Source: Gammaproteobacteria bacterium (GTDB lineage Bacteria; Pseudomonadota; Gammaproteobacteria; S012-40). From it: a stretch of DNA of 64,000 bases. The notes beneath the pieces are model-generated. The model made no database searches. It saw only the letters and a list, made by a program, of their open reading frames with translations, and was not told the DNA's origin. This document shows positions 1 to 9,732 of this stretch, one piece after another (position 1 is the first letter of the stretch; every line of letters begins with the position of its first letter). The position numbers and the translations under genes were made by a program. The DNA lies in assembly GCA_029881255.1 (NCBI GenBank), contig JAOUMY010000009.1:124001-188000 (forward strand). Reading direction: 5' to 3'.

Positions 1-1
1 C

Positions 2-40
2 GCCCATTCGATCTCTAAGATTCTGAAGGAGTACGGGTAG
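2..40 (+). CDS. C-terminal tail of a plus-strand gene entering from the left edge (partial)
   Basis: The first bases keep one open frame that ends at a TAG at 38-40 and would encode the tail AHSISKILKEYG. It stops 10 bases before the msbA stop codon, so the two genes would converge. Only 12 codons are visible and no family can be named. The frame could be open by chance. If real, no lpxK follows msbA directly here, unlike in many relatives. Confidence 0.3.
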   Translation, partial: AHSISKILKEYG

Positions 41-50
41 ACGCGCTGCG

Positions 51-1823
51 CTATAGGACGGGGTCAGCGTTTTCATTGAATTGCAAACGATGCAATGTGG
101 CGTAATATCCGTCTTTCGCAAGCAACTCCGCATGGGTGCCCCGTTCAACGATGCGCCCCTGATCCATAACGACAATGGTGTCCACGTTCTCGATAGTGGA
201 CAGGCGGTGGGCAATAACAAAAGTGGTGCGACCCTTCATTAATTCTTCCAGCGCAGCCTGGATAAAGCGTTCAGACTCGGTATCCAGCGCAGAGGTGGCT
301 TCATCCAATATCAGTATTGGCGCATTCTTCAAAATAGCGCGCGCAATTGCCAGTCGCTGACGCTGACCTCCGGACAACAACACGCCACGTTCGCCTACTA
401 TCGTATTGACGCCATCAGGCAGACGTTCGATAAATTCCATGGCGTGAGCGGCTTTGGCGGCAGCGACAATTTTCTCTTCCGTAACATCGGATAGGCGTCC
501 ATAAGCGATATTGTGTGCAATCGTATCGTTGAACAAGGTGATGTTCTGGCTGACCAGCGCGATATGCTGGCGCAGCTCACTGAGTTTGAGTTGACGTATA
601 TCAATGTCGTCGAGAAATATCGTCCCCTCAGGCGCGTCGTAGAATCGTGGAATCAGGCTCACTAAGGTTGTTTTACCGCTGCCAGAGCGTCCTACAAGCG
701 CAATGCTTTCACCGACCTTTACGCGCAGAGAAATATTATGTAACACATCGCCTTTGTCGTCGTTATAGCGAAAACTGAGGTCTCTGAATTCCACTTCGCC
801 TCGTGTTTGCGGTAAACATAGCGTCCCGCTGTCTGCCTCGCATTTTTGTTGCAAAAATCCAAAGATGCTAGCCGCGGCGGCAATACCTCGTTGCAATGTC
901 GCGTTAACCGTGGTCAATCGCTTTAACGGTGAAAGCAACAATATTGCGGCGGCGATAAACGACATAAAACTACCAACGGTGATCTCTTCGACTACTGACG
1001 GTCGCGTCGCATAATAGACGATACCTGCCAGAAAAAAAGCGACCAGCAATTGTATAAAGGGCACCGCCATACTATTGGTGCTGACAACTTTTATATTTTG
1101 TTGGCGGTTATGTTCATTGGCTTTATGAAATTCTTCACGCTCGTATTCCTGACCACCAAATATTTTGACTTCCCGATTGGCGTCGATACTTTCCTGAGCA
1201 ATGTGATTAAGCTCTGCGACGGAATTTTGTATCGTACTACTGATTCGTCGCATGCGCTTATTAACGCGGACAACTATCACACTGGTAATTGGCCCGACGG
1301 TAATAAAAATCAGGGTCAGTTTCCAGTTGAGATAAAACATCCAGCCCAACAAACCTAATAGCGTCAGACTATCTTGTATGATTACCTTGATGGCATTACT
1401 CGAAGCAGACGCCACCTGTTCGGCGTCGTAGATGAGCTTGGAAAGCAATTTACCCGATGACTGAGAATCAAAGAAACGCGTTGGCAGATACAGAAAGTGA
1501 TCATACATCTCACGGCGCAAATCGCGGATAACATATCGCCCGACCCACGCCATGCAATATTCCGTGGCAAACGAACCTATTCCCCGGACGATGAAGATCG
1601 CGATTATCGCCGTTGGGATTAGATACATTGTCGTTGGATCACGCTCGACGAAAGAACCGTCGAGAAGAGGCTTCATCAAGGCAGCAAAGCCAGTCTCGGT
1701 ACCTGCAACGAAAACCATGCCGAACATCGCCACGGCAAAGGCCTTCCAATACGGTTTTACATAGGTAAGAAGATGACCATAGATGGCACTTCCATTGGAG
1801 AGATCGAGTGTTTGTTTTGACAT
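51..1823 (-). CDS. msbA: MsbA lipid A/LPS flipping ABC transporter, fused permease and ATPase
   Basis: Homodimeric inner-membrane exporter that flips lipid A-core across the inner membrane using ATP. The 590 residues are the usual length. Six membrane helices fill roughly residues 20-320. The ATPase follows: Walker A GRSGSGKTT at 378-386, signature LSGGQ at 483-487, Walker B ILILDE at 503-508 and switch His at 539. It is the last gene of the minus-strand run lolC-lolD-comEC-exbB-exbD-msbA and starts 47 bases after exbD. The comEC-exbBD-msbA neighbourhood is common in gammaproteobacteria and supports MsbA over other type I exporters. No separate promoter is evident. Confidence 0.95.
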   Translation of the reverse strand: MSKQTLDLSNGSAIYGHLLTYVKPYWKAFAVAMFGMVFVAGTETGFAALMKPLLDGSFVERDPTTMYLIPTAIIAIFIVRGIGSFATEYCMAWVGRYVIRDLRREMYDHFLYLPTRFFDSQSSGKLLSKLIYDAEQVASASSNAIKVIIQDSLTLLGLLGWMFYLNWKLTLIFITVGPITSVIVVRVNKRMRRISSTIQNSVAELNHIAQESIDANREVKIFGGQEYEREEFHKANEHNRQQNIKVVSTNSMAVPFIQLLVAFFLAGIVYYATRPSVVEEITVGSFMSFIAAAILLLSPLKRLTTVNATLQRGIAAAASIFGFLQQKCEADSGTLCLPQTRGEVEFRDLSFRYNDDKGDVLHNISLRVKVGESIALVGRSGSGKTTLVSLIPRFYDAPEGTIFLDDIDIRQLKLSELRQHIALVSQNITLFNDTIAHNIAYGRLSDVTEEKIVAAAKAAHAMEFIERLPDGVNTIVGERGVLLSGGQRQRLAIARAILKNAPILILDEATSALDTESERFIQAALEELMKGRTTFVIAHRLSTIENVDTIVVMDQGRIVERGTHAELLAKDGYYATLHRLQFNENADPVL

Positions 1824-1870
1824 CGAAGCAGTGTTTCAGGCGTCCCGAACATCGGTCCGGCACTAGCCGC

Positions 1871-2287
1871 TTATTCGTTGGACAACTGCTGTGTGGCGAA
1901 GGTCAGCTTTGTAAAGCCCAGTTGGCGCGCTACATCCATCGCGGTAATCACAGCCTGGTGCGGTGTGGCCGCGTCGGCGCTGATAATAACAGGTAGTTGG
2001 CGATCATTACCAGCGACTTTTTCCAAAGCACGCCTGAGGTGTGAGGCCTGGGTGTTGATGACCTTTTGTTGATTGATAAAGAATTGTCCCTTTTCGTCTA
2101 TGCCGATATTCAATACCTTTTCCACCAGTTTTGCATCGGTCGAGGCCTTGGGCAATTCTATGCTGACTTCAAATTCCTGTTTAAATGTCGTGGACACCAT
2201 AAAGAAAATCAACAACAGAAAAACTATGTCGATTAACGGAGTGATATTCAGATCTGGCTCTTCAACATTCTTGGAACGAAAATTCAT
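1871..2287 (-). CDS. exbD: ExbD/TolR family proton-channel subunit
   Basis: A 138-residue single-pass inner-membrane protein with a periplasmic C-terminal domain. It works with ExbB to couple the proton gradient to energy transfer toward the outer membrane. The membrane helix (about residues 17-35) carries the proton-relaying Asp20 in PLIDIVFLL. Its start overlaps the end of exbB by 4 bases (ATGA), so the two are probably translationally coupled. No TonB gene or receptor lies nearby, so the partner is unknown. In this neighbourhood the pair may serve envelope lipid transport rather than siderophore uptake; that is inference. TolR is the alternative name, but the lack of tolA/tolB argues for ExbD. 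Confidence 0.9.
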   Translation of the reverse strand: MNFRSKNVEEPDLNITPLIDIVFLLLIFFMVSTTFKQEFEVSIELPKASTDAKLVEKVLNIGIDEKGQFFINQQKVINTQASHLRRALEKVAGNDRQLPVIISADAATPHQAVITAMDVARQLGFTKLTFATQQLSNE

Positions 2288-2919
2288 GCCGGCTTCTCCT
2301 CAAGATTCTCGCTGCTGCGCTGGCCATGAATAATCTCTACCAGCTTGATCGCCTCTTGTTCCATCATGACCACCAGATCGTCGATGTGACGACGTAAAAA
2401 GCGATAGCCCATTAAACTGGGGATGGCCACGGTTAAACCCGCTGCCGTAGTGATCAAAGCTTCCGAAATACCACCCGCCAACACGCTGGGATTGCCCACG
2501 CCTTGTGCAGTAATCACGGTAAAAACCTTAATCATGCCGATGACAGTACCTAGCAATCCCAACAAAGGCGAAATCGATGCGATCGTGCCGAGCATATTGA
2601 GGTATTTTTCCATTTCGTGCACCACGTGGCGCCCGGTTTCCTCTATGCTTTCTTTCATGACTTCCCGTTGCTTATTCACATTCGCAACACCCGCGGCGAG
2701 GATTTGACCAAGATAGGAACTGTTGCGCAAGGCGGCCATCGCATTATTGTCGAGCTGACGGCGTTTATACAGGTGATAAATCTGCGCCACCATGTGTTTC
2801 GGCGCGACACGGCTGCGCTGTAATGTCCACACACGCTCGACAAACACCGCCAGTGCCACAATCGAACACAGGATGATGGGTATCATCATCAGGCCACCGG
2901 ACTTGACCAATTCAAACAT
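2284..2919 (-). CDS. exbB: ExbB/TolQ/MotA family proton-channel subunit
   Basis: A 211-residue inner-membrane protein of the MotA/TolQ/ExbB family, which forms a pentameric proton channel around ExbD. Three hydrophobic segments are seen: one near the N-terminus (about residues 8-28) and two further on (about 110-135 and 150-172). Between the first and second lies a long charged cytoplasmic part, as is typical. The start is ATG at 2917-2919, 13 bases after the comEC stop. The 4-base overlap with exbD supports co-translation. It is adjacent to comEC and msbA, as in many gammaproteobacteria. Confidence 0.92.
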   Translation of the reverse strand: MFELVKSGGLMMIPIILCSIVALAVFVERVWTLQRSRVAPKHMVAQIYHLYKRRQLDNNAMAALRNSSYLGQILAAGVANVNKQREVMKESIEETGRHVVHEMEKYLNMLGTIASISPLLGLLGTVIGMIKVFTVITAQGVGNPSVLAGGISEALITTAAGLTVAIPSLMGYRFLRRHIDDLVVMMEQEAIKLVEIIHGQRSSENLEEKPA

Positions 2920-2932
2920 ATACAGAAAACCC

Positions 2933-5227
2933 TCAGTTCGTCATTCGATGTTGCCAGAAGCGGCGTTTTTGCCTACGCCAGCTGTGCGGACCGTCAATCC
3001 CGGACTCGCTAAGCGTCAAGCGGATGGCACCATGTTGCGCCGTATTCCACAGCGCCATGTTTCGTTCAGTATAGCGACGCATCACTTTTGCATTGGGCAA
3101 ACGATAGCGATTGGCATATCCCGCCGCATTTATAGCGATACCAGGCGACACCTGTTCGATAAACGTGGGTGTCGATGATGTCTTGCTACCGTGATGCGGA
3201 ATGAGCAGCACATCGGACCGCAGGCCCAAACCCAGTGATTCTAACAAAAATCGTTCCGCTTTCTTTTCTATATCACCAGGAATGAGTATAGCGTGTTCCC
3301 CCGCGTGAATTTGCAATACGCAGGAACCATTGTTGTCACTCAATTCCTGCAGCGTATTCTCTGGATAGACCAATGAAAATCTCACCTGGTTCACTTGCCA
3401 GTGCGTACCCGCGCGACACGGCTTTTGGCCCTCACGCGTTATTTGTCGAGAGGCGCCGTTGTAGAATGTTGTGACTGGCATCTGCGCAAACACGGCGTCC
3501 AGCCCACCCGCATGGTCACTGTCGCCATGACTGAGTACCAGGGTATCAATCTGTTCCACTCCGTGTTCACGCAGAAACGGCAGTATCACTGCGTCTCCCG
3601 CATTAAAATCTTCGGAGAATCGAGGCCCGGTATCGTAAAGCAAAACATGATCCCGCGTACGAGCGACAACTGCCAGACCTTGCCCCACGTCGAGCACATC
3701 TATGACGACTTCGCCTTCGTTCAATGCCTGAGGTTTTACCGCCAAGGCCGGTATTAAAAAAATGATGCCGATACTGCGAAACATTACACCACGGGGCAAG
3801 ATCAAACACACTACCCCCAGAACTGCCAGCACCGTCGCCCACCAGCCAGGCGCAAAAGACTGGTAGGCAGCCAGGGGCAGATCAGCCATGCGCTGTAGTA
3901 ACCACCAAAGTGTCTGCATTGCCGTTGCGCTACCTTGCCACACCAGCGTCGCCACATCAGGCAAGCCAGAAAATAACGCGCCGAGCAAGGCCAGTGGCAC
4001 AACGATGAAACTCATCCACGGCACTGCCAGCACATTCGCCAGGGGTGAAATTAACGACAGGCGTTGGAAGTACCACAACAACACCGGTACCAGCGCAATC
4101 GTAATTATCCACTGCACCCTGCCCCATTGATACAACGCGCGATCGCGACGGCGTAATTGCAACGCATATAAAATGGCCATCACCGCCAGAAACGACAACC
4201 ACGTGCCTGCAGACAACAAGGCAAAGGGGTCGTATAGCATGACCAACACCCATGCACTGGTTAAAATTTGCAGTGGCCGCCACTGAAAACCCATCAGCAG
4301 ACTCACCGCAAGCACGCCAAACATCAACATCGCCCGTTGCGTGGGCACGGTAAAGCCGGCTAATGCTGCATACACCAAAGCAGAGAGAAAGGCGAAGAAC
4401 ACCGCTACTTTGGTTGCCGGGAACCACAGACAGGCGCGCGCACTGAGTCGCCAGCAGCGGGCAACTATCCACAACACCAGCCCCGCCACCAAACCGATGT
4501 GCAAACCAGAAATCGCCATCAGGTGATTAGTGCCGGTATTATTGAGTATGCGCCAGTCGTCCTGGCTTAGCTCTCCACGATCACCGATTACCAGTGCTTT
4601 GATAAATCCCCTCATCGGCGCATCCACCAAAGCATCGTCGATACGCTCTCTCAACCATTCACGTATCGGCTGCACGATTGAAGTCGCAGGTGCGAGAAAT
4701 TTGTTTTCGGAAGATTTGCGCACGTACCCGGTTGCGCCTATGCCTTGCTCATATAGATAACGTTCGAAGTCAAACCCACCCGGATTGGCAAATCCATGTG
4801 GCGGTTTCAATCGCACCATGAGCTGCCACTTCTCTCCTACTTTTGGCGGATCGTAAGCACCATACCAACTCAGCCGCACCCTTGGTGGCAATTGCACTTT
4901 ATGTGACTCAACGTATGCCGCCTCGATATCGAAAACAAACCGAACCGACTTGTCCTTGTATTGTGGTAAATCTGCAACCGTCCCTATTAACAGCACTTCT
5001 TTTCGTAGCCAGGATTCATCCAGAGCCGCAGGCCCAAAACTATGCGCATAGAAATTCACATAGAGGAAACCGGCGCACACTGCCGCCAGCCAGGTCACCA
5101 TTCGATTACGGGAAAAAACGAGCAGACTGAATATCGGTAGAAACAAACACCAGACGAGGTCAACAAGCTCAGCCTGTTGAAAGGCGGCAAACATCCCTGC
5201 TGTAAACAACATGGTTTTTATGATCAT
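2933..5227 (-). CDS. comEC: ComEC/Rec2 DNA-uptake channel protein
   Basis: Inner-membrane channel that carries single-stranded DNA into the cytoplasm during natural transformation. At 764 residues it is full length. Order: N-terminal membrane helices, a DUF4131/OB-like region (about 70-170), the polytopic competence domain with the family signature ISGLH near 239-243, and a C-terminal metallo-beta-lactamase-like domain (about 505-745) with HGDSDHAGG at 567-575. It lies between lolD and exbB in the envelope operon, an arrangement shared with many non-enteric gammaproteobacteria. No other competence gene is in the window, so competence cannot be claimed from this alone. Confidence 0.93.
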   Translation of the reverse strand: MIIKTMLFTAGMFAAFQQAELVDLVWCLFLPIFSLLVFSRNRMVTWLAAVCAGFLYVNFYAHSFGPAALDESWLRKEVLLIGTVADLPQYKDKSVRFVFDIEAAYVESHKVQLPPRVRLSWYGAYDPPKVGEKWQLMVRLKPPHGFANPGGFDFERYLYEQGIGATGYVRKSSENKFLAPATSIVQPIREWLRERIDDALVDAPMRGFIKALVIGDRGELSQDDWRILNNTGTNHLMAISGLHIGLVAGLVLWIVARCWRLSARACLWFPATKVAVFFAFLSALVYAALAGFTVPTQRAMLMFGVLAVSLLMGFQWRPLQILTSAWVLVMLYDPFALLSAGTWLSFLAVMAILYALQLRRRDRALYQWGRVQWIITIALVPVLLWYFQRLSLISPLANVLAVPWMSFIVVPLALLGALFSGLPDVATLVWQGSATAMQTLWWLLQRMADLPLAAYQSFAPGWWATVLAVLGVVCLILPRGVMFRSIGIIFLIPALAVKPQALNEGEVVIDVLDVGQGLAVVARTRDHVLLYDTGPRFSEDFNAGDAVILPFLREHGVEQIDTLVLSHGDSDHAGGLDAVFAQMPVTTFYNGASRQITREGQKPCRAGTHWQVNQVRFSLVYPENTLQELSDNNGSCVLQIHAGEHAILIPGDIEKKAERFLLESLGLGLRSDVLLIPHHGSKTSSTPTFIEQVSPGIAINAAGYANRYRLPNAKVMRRYTERNMALWNTAQHGAIRLTLSESGIDGPHSWRRQKRRFWQHRMTN

Positions 5228-5287
5228 TTTATTTTTCTTTTTATCACCGCCCCATTGGGAGGCGTGTTGTTTTATTACAAAGTAAAA

Positions 5288-5977
5288 CTAAATCGAATCT
5301 GTTGCGGTTAACACGCCCTGCTCGAGCGATAACACTCTATCCATACGCTTGGCCAGATTCGGATCATGAGTCACGACGAGAAAACTGGTTTCCAGCTCTT
5401 TGTTCAATTCCAGCATCATGGCGTACACCTTGTCCGCCGTTTTGTAATCCAGATTGCCCGTCGGTTCATCGGCCAACACGCAACGCGGCTTGGTCACCAG
5501 TGCACGCGCTATCGCTGCACGCTGCCGCTCACCGCCGGACAACTCACCCGGTTTATGGTTTACTCGTTCACCCAAGCCTACTCTTTCAAGTATGTTCGTC
5601 GCCGCATCTCTGGCATCTATTACACTCGCACCGCCAATCAGCAGAGGCATCGCGACGTTCTCCATGGCGGTGAACTCTGGCAACAAATGATGGAACTGAT
5701 AGATAAAACCCATGTTGGCATTGCGGAACTGACCGCGTTTGGTCTCGTTCATGGTGGAGATCTTGTTGCCAAGAATATCCACCTCGCCGGCACTGGGCGT
5801 ATCCAGACCGCCGAGCAGATGTAACAAGGTACTTTTGCCCGAACCTGAAGCGCCGATGATAGCTACACGCTCTCCCGAAGCGACGGACAAATCAATATTG
5901 CGTAACACCTCGACACGTAGATGACCATCGTCGAAGGTCTTGGATAATCCCTGGCAGACGATGACTGGATCACTCAT
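5288..5977 (-). CDS. lolD: LolD, ATPase of the lipoprotein-releasing ABC transporter
   Basis: ATPase that powers release of outer-membrane lipoproteins from the inner membrane to LolA. I place the start at the ATG at 5975-5977 ([10 protein letters not shown], 229 residues). An upstream in-frame codon at 6004 lies deep inside lolC and would add nine basic residues foreign to the family. The chosen start overlaps the lolC stop by 8 bases (ATGAGTGA), indicating coupling. Walker A is GASGSGKST, signature [15 protein letters not shown], Walker [12 protein letters not shown], and the His switch is in VVTHD. Confidence 0.95.
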   Translation of the reverse strand: MSDPVIVCQGLSKTFDDGHLRVEVLRNIDLSVASGERVAIIGASGSGKSTLLHLLGGLDTPSAGEVDILGNKISTMNETKRGQFRNANMGFIYQFHHLLPEFTAMENVAMPLLIGGASVIDARDAATNILERVGLGERVNHKPGELSGGERQRAAIARALVTKPRCVLADEPTGNLDYKTADKVYAMMLELNKELETSFLVVTHDPNLAKRMDRVLSLEQGVLTATDSI

Positions 5978-7217
5978 AACGCAATGCCTCCGCCGGTTGG
6001 ACACGCGAGGCGCGCCATGCGGGATAGAGAGTGGCCAACAAGCACATGACTAGTGCCACGCTGCAAATGCCGAATACCTGCCCCCAACGCATATCCGAAG
6101 GCAGATCGTTAATGTAATACACCTCTGCGGACAGGAACTCCATACCAAGCGCCTGTTCGATCATGGGTACAAGCGTTTCGATATTTGCCGCCAGGGATAC
6201 GCCACCGAGCGCACCCAAGAGCGTTCCAATAACGCCAATCACCGTACCTTGCACCACAAACATACCCATAATACTCATCGGTGAAGAACCCAGGGTACGC
6301 AGTATCGCGATATCCGATTCTTTATCGACCACAGTCATTACCAGGGTCGCCACGAGATTGAACGCCGCCACGCCGACGATCAGGGTCAGAATAATAAACA
6401 TAGTCACTTTTTCCATTTTCACCGCGCGGAAAAAGTTGGCGTGTTCGCCGGTCCAGTCGCTCACCCAATACTCACCAGGCAAATCGCCGAGCAGATCTCT
6501 GGCGACAACCATAGAACGAAACATGTCTTCGAGTTTGAGCCTGACACCGCTCACGTCGTCTTCGAGACGAAACAGACGCGCCGCGTCTTCCATATGAATC
6601 ATGGCCATGGCGCTGTCATATTCATACATGCCGGCTTCGAATATGCCAACCACGGTAAAACGGCGCATACGAGGTAATACACCTGCAGGTGTTACCGAGG
6701 CCTGGGGAATAATTAAAGTTACCTTCTCCTGCATAACCACGCCGAGATTGCGCGCCAGGTCTTTGCCCAATACGATGCCGAACTCGCCGCTTTTCAAGCT
6801 ACTCATATCGCCGAGTACCATTTTGTTGCCGACGTCAGAGACCTTGCTCTCCTCCTCGGGAATAATGCCACGGATAATGGTGCCATTGACCTGCTGGCCA
6901 TAGGACAACATACCTTCGGCCTGTATAAATGGCGCAACGCCGACCACTTCCGGGTGTTTCAAAGCTGATAGCGAAACCAGACGCCAGTCGCGCAAACGCC
7001 CCTGATCACCCTTGACGGTGGCGTGAGAGGTCATGCCGAGAATACGTTCACGCAATTCCTTTTCAAAGCCATTCATGACGGAAATGACCACAATCAAGGC
7101 CATCACGCCGATAGCAACACCTAACATAGACATCAGGCTGATAAAGGATATGAAGTGATTCCGGCGCTTGGCGCGGGTATATCGGAGTCCGACAAAAAGT
7201 TCGATAGGTCTAAACAT
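5970..7217 (-). CDS. lolC: LolC/LolE family lipoprotein-releasing permease (single, LolF-like)
   Basis: Permease partner of LolD, 415 residues. One membrane helix sits near residues 23-48. A large periplasmic MacB-type core follows (about 50-260), then three further helices in the C-terminal FtsX domain. Members are named LolC or LolE when both occur; here only one copy is next to lolD. That suggests a homodimeric LolF-like transporter as in some gammaproteobacteria, unless a second copy lies elsewhere. It is the first gene of the minus-strand run; the 110 bases between it and divergent dapC must hold both promoters. Confidence 0.93.
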   Translation of the reverse strand: MFRPIELFVGLRYTRAKRRNHFISFISLMSMLGVAIGVMALIVVISVMNGFEKELRERILGMTSHATVKGDQGRLRDWRLVSLSALKHPEVVGVAPFIQAEGMLSYGQQVNGTIIRGIIPEEESKVSDVGNKMVLGDMSSLKSGEFGIVLGKDLARNLGVVMQEKVTLIIPQASVTPAGVLPRMRRFTVVGIFEAGMYEYDSAMAMIHMEDAARLFRLEDDVSGVRLKLEDMFRSMVVARDLLGDLPGEYWVSDWTGEHANFFRAVKMEKVTMFIILTLIVGVAAFNLVATLVMTVVDKESDIAILRTLGSSPMSIMGMFVVQGTVIGVIGTLLGALGGVSLAANIETLVPMIEQALGMEFLSAEVYYINDLPSDMRWGQVFGICSVALVMCLLATLYPAWRASRVQPAEALRYE

Positions 7218-7327
7218 GGGCCGCCATTAAACCATAAAAGAAGGACTTACAGCCACTATCAGCGTCTGATTTGGTTCTAAGTGCTGTATGTCCTATACTA
7301 CGCGCCTCAATTTTTTGGCACATTTAC

Positions 7328-8512
7328 ATGAATCCGGCGCTCGATCATCTACATCCTTACCCGTTTGAAAAACTGGCGGCTCTGAAGGCAGGTATTACCC
7401 CTGCAGACAAACCCCATATCGCGCTTTCCATCGGTGAGCCCAAGCACCCTGCTCCGGCGCTTGCCCTGAATGCCTTCCAGGAGAGTCTTGGCAGTTTCGC
7501 CAGCTACCCTCTGACCAAAGGCACCGATGAGTTGCGCGCATCTATTGCGGGATGGATAGAACGACGCTTTGCAGCAAAAGTTGATCCAGATTCACAAATC
7601 ATTCCGGTAAGTGGTACTCGTGAGGCCTTGTTTGCCTTTGCGCAGGCCGTGATCGATCGGGATAACAAGGCCAGTGTGTTGATGCCAAATCCCTTCTATC
7701 AGATATACGAAGGCGCAGCGATACTGGCAGGTGCGCAACCGGTGTATCTCAATACCACGGCCGAGAATGGTTATTTGCCAGACTATGACGCTGTACCGGA
7801 ACAGGTGTGGCGAGATTGTCAGCTTCTCTATATTTGTAGCCCGGGCAATCCGACTGGTGCAGTGATGCTCTATGAACAGCTACAGGATCTGATCGAGCTG
7901 GCGGAAAAATACGATTTCATTATTGCCTCGGATGAGTGTTATTCGGAAATCTATCCCGAGGAGAACCGTCCGCCCGCGGGTTTATTGTCGGCGGCGGCGA
8001 ATATGGGCAATACCGAGTTCAAGCGCTGCGTGGTGTTTCATAGTTTGTCGAAGCGTTCGAATCTGCCAGGACTGCGTTCCGGCTTTGTCGCCGGTGATGC
8101 TCAGGTGCTGGCGAAGTTTCTCAAGTATCGCACCTATCATGGTTGTGCCCTGCCACTGCCGGTTCAACAGGCCAGCATCGCCGCATGGAATGACGAGACT
8201 CATGTGCGGGAAAATCGCGATGCCTATCGCGCGAAGTTTGCGGCTGTATTAGATATATTGAATCCGGTACTCGACGTAAGCGCGCCCGACGCCAGTTTTT
8301 ATCTGTGGCCGAAACTCCCTGTTGACGATCAAGTGTTCGCGCAAAAACTTTTCGCCGCACAAAACGTCACCGTTTTACCGGGTAGTTTTTTGTCCCGACA
8401 GGCCGATGGCATCAACCCTGGTCAGAATCATATCCGCATGGCACTGGTTGCCAGCGTGGACGAATGTATCGAAGCGGCAAATCGAATCAAAGCCGTTATC
8501 AGTCAATTTTAA
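7328..8512 (+). CDS. dapC: Succinyldiaminopimelate aminotransferase DapC
   Basis: PLP enzyme that converts N-succinyl-2-amino-6-ketopimelate to N-succinyl-diaminopimelate in lysine and peptidoglycan precursor synthesis. I use the ATG at 7328 ([13 protein letters not shown], 394 residues); the longer frame from 7271 adds 19 residues with no family match. Class I/II aminotransferase features: SPGNPTG near 171-177, PLP-binding Asp202 in SDECYS, and Schiff-base Lys242 in SLSKRSN, followed by GLRSG. It heads the plus-strand run dapC-dapD-yffB-dapE; dapD begins 23 bases after its stop. Confidence 0.93.
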   Translation: MNPALDHLHPYPFEKLAALKAGITPADKPHIALSIGEPKHPAPALALNAFQESLGSFASYPLTKGTDELRASIAGWIERRFAAKVDPDSQIIPVSGTREALFAFAQAVIDRDNKASVLMPNPFYQIYEGAAILAGAQPVYLNTTAENGYLPDYDAVPEQVWRDCQLLYICSPGNPTGAVMLYEQLQDLIELAEKYDFIIASDECYSEIYPEENRPPAGLLSAAANMGNTEFKRCVVFHSLSKRSNLPGLRSGFVAGDAQVLAKFLKYRTYHGCALPLPVQQASIAAWNDETHVRENRDAYRAKFAAVLDILNPVLDVSAPDASFYLWPKLPVDDQVFAQKLFAAQNVTVLPGSFLSRQADGINPGQNHIRMALVASVDECIEAANRIKAVISQF

Positions 8513-8535
8513 ATTTGTTATTTGGAGAAAATGTA

Positions 8536-9357
8536 ATGAGCGATTTACAGACCATTATTAAAGAAGCCTTCGAACGTCGCGCCGACATCACACCTAAGAG
8601 TGCCGACCCGCAGACCAAAGAAGCGGTAATGGCTGCGATTGAGATGCTCGATAAAGGTGAAGCGCGTGTTGCGGAAAAAGTCGATGGCCAGTGGGTCGTC
8701 AATGAGTGGTTGAAGAAGGCGGTATTGCTTTCCTTCCGCATCGAAGACAATCACGTCATGGACAGCGGTTTTACCAAGTATTACGACAAGGTCGAACCGA
8801 AATATGCCAGTTATGATGCACGTCAGTTCCGTGATGGTGGCGTGCGCGTTGTACCACCCGCAATGGTACGTAAAGGTTCTTTTGTCGCGTCTGGTGCGGT
8901 GCTCATGCCTTCCTATGTCAACATCGGCGCATATGTCGATAGCGGTACGATGGTAGACACCTGGGCGACGGTGGGTTCTTGTGCACAAATCGGTAAGAAC
9001 GTGCATCTTTCCGGTGGCGTTGGTATCGGCGGCGTGTTGGAGCCATTACAGGCTAGCCCGACGATCATCGAAGACAATTGTTTTATCGGCGCACGTTCTG
9101 AAGTGGTCGAAGGCGTTATTGTCGAAGAAGGCTCTGTTATCTCTATGGGTGTATACATCGGACAAAGTACACGCATTTATAATCGCGAAACCGGTGAAAT
9201 CAGTTACGGACGTATACCTGCCGGTTCAGTAGTAGTATCCGGAAACCTGCCCTCGAAAGATAGCTCATATAGTCTTTACTGCGCAGTCATTGTGAAGCAA
9301 GTAGACGAAAAGACACGCGGCAAAGTCGGTATTAACGAACTGTTACGCGACATCTAA
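8536..9357 (+). CDS. dapD: Tetrahydrodipicolinate N-succinyltransferase DapD
   Basis: Transfers succinyl from succinyl-CoA to tetrahydrodipicolinate, the step before DapC. The real start is ATG 8536 (MSDLQTII, 273 residues, the usual size), with a purine-rich TTGGAGAAA about 7 bases upstream. The frame also stays open upstream into dapC, but that is not coding. A helical N-terminal domain is followed by a left-handed beta-helix of hexapeptide repeats (for example [18 protein letters not shown]). Its stop TAA shares one base with the ATG of the next gene (TAATG), which implies coupled translation. Confidence 0.96.
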   Translation: MSDLQTIIKEAFERRADITPKSADPQTKEAVMAAIEMLDKGEARVAEKVDGQWVVNEWLKKAVLLSFRIEDNHVMDSGFTKYYDKVEPKYASYDARQFRDGGVRVVPPAMVRKGSFVASGAVLMPSYVNIGAYVDSGTMVDTWATVGSCAQIGKNVHLSGGVGIGGVLEPLQASPTIIEDNCFIGARSEVVEGVIVEEGSVISMGVYIGQSTRIYNRETGEISYGRIPAGSVVVSGNLPSKDSSYSLYCAVIVKQVDEKTRGKVGINELLRDI

Positions 9358-9701
9358 TGATTACGATTTACGGCATTAAAAACTGCGACACCATGAAGAA
9401 GGCCATGAAGTGGCTGGAGGATAATGGTATCGAATTTCAGTTTCACGATTTCCGTAAACAAGGCCTGGATGAGAAACAACTCCTGACCTGGGAGAAAGAA
9501 CTGGGTTGGGAGTTGTTATTGAATCGCCGCGGCATGTTGTGGCGCAAGGTCGATCAGAAAACCAAAGACGCGATTGATCGCGATTCTGCTTTGGCATTGA
9601 TGAAAGAAAACCCTGGCATCATCAAACGCCCGGTACTGGATCTTGGAACTAAACGCGTCGTCGGCTTTTCTGCGGACGACTACGCTGCGCTGTTTAACTA
9701 A
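9357..9701 (+). CDS. yffB: ArsC/Spx-family protein YffB
   Basis: A 114-residue thioredoxin-fold protein of the ArsC/Spx superfamily. The N-terminus YGIKNCDTMKKA holds the single conserved Cys of the YffB subgroup; the extra cysteines of true arsenate reductases are absent. Its function is not firmly known; a glutathione-linked role has been suggested for the family. Placement between dapD and dapE is widespread in gammaproteobacteria and supports the name. It starts on the last base of the dapD stop codon. Confidence 0.9.
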   Translation: MITIYGIKNCDTMKKAMKWLEDNGIEFQFHDFRKQGLDEKQLLTWEKELGWELLLNRRGMLWRKVDQKTKDAIDRDSALALMKENPGIIKRPVLDLGTKRVVGFSADDYAALFN

Positions 9702-9732
9702 TCACTTTTCCTCATACGGATAGATAAGAACT

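Noticed and set aside
3957-4472. 171-codon open frame inside comEC in another frame
   Set aside because: comEC is intact with all motifs in its own frame; the other frame has no family features or ribosome site.
9357-9701. Arsenate reductase
   Set aside because: Only the single YffB-type Cys is present and the gene is embedded in the dap operon, so arsenate reduction is not supported.
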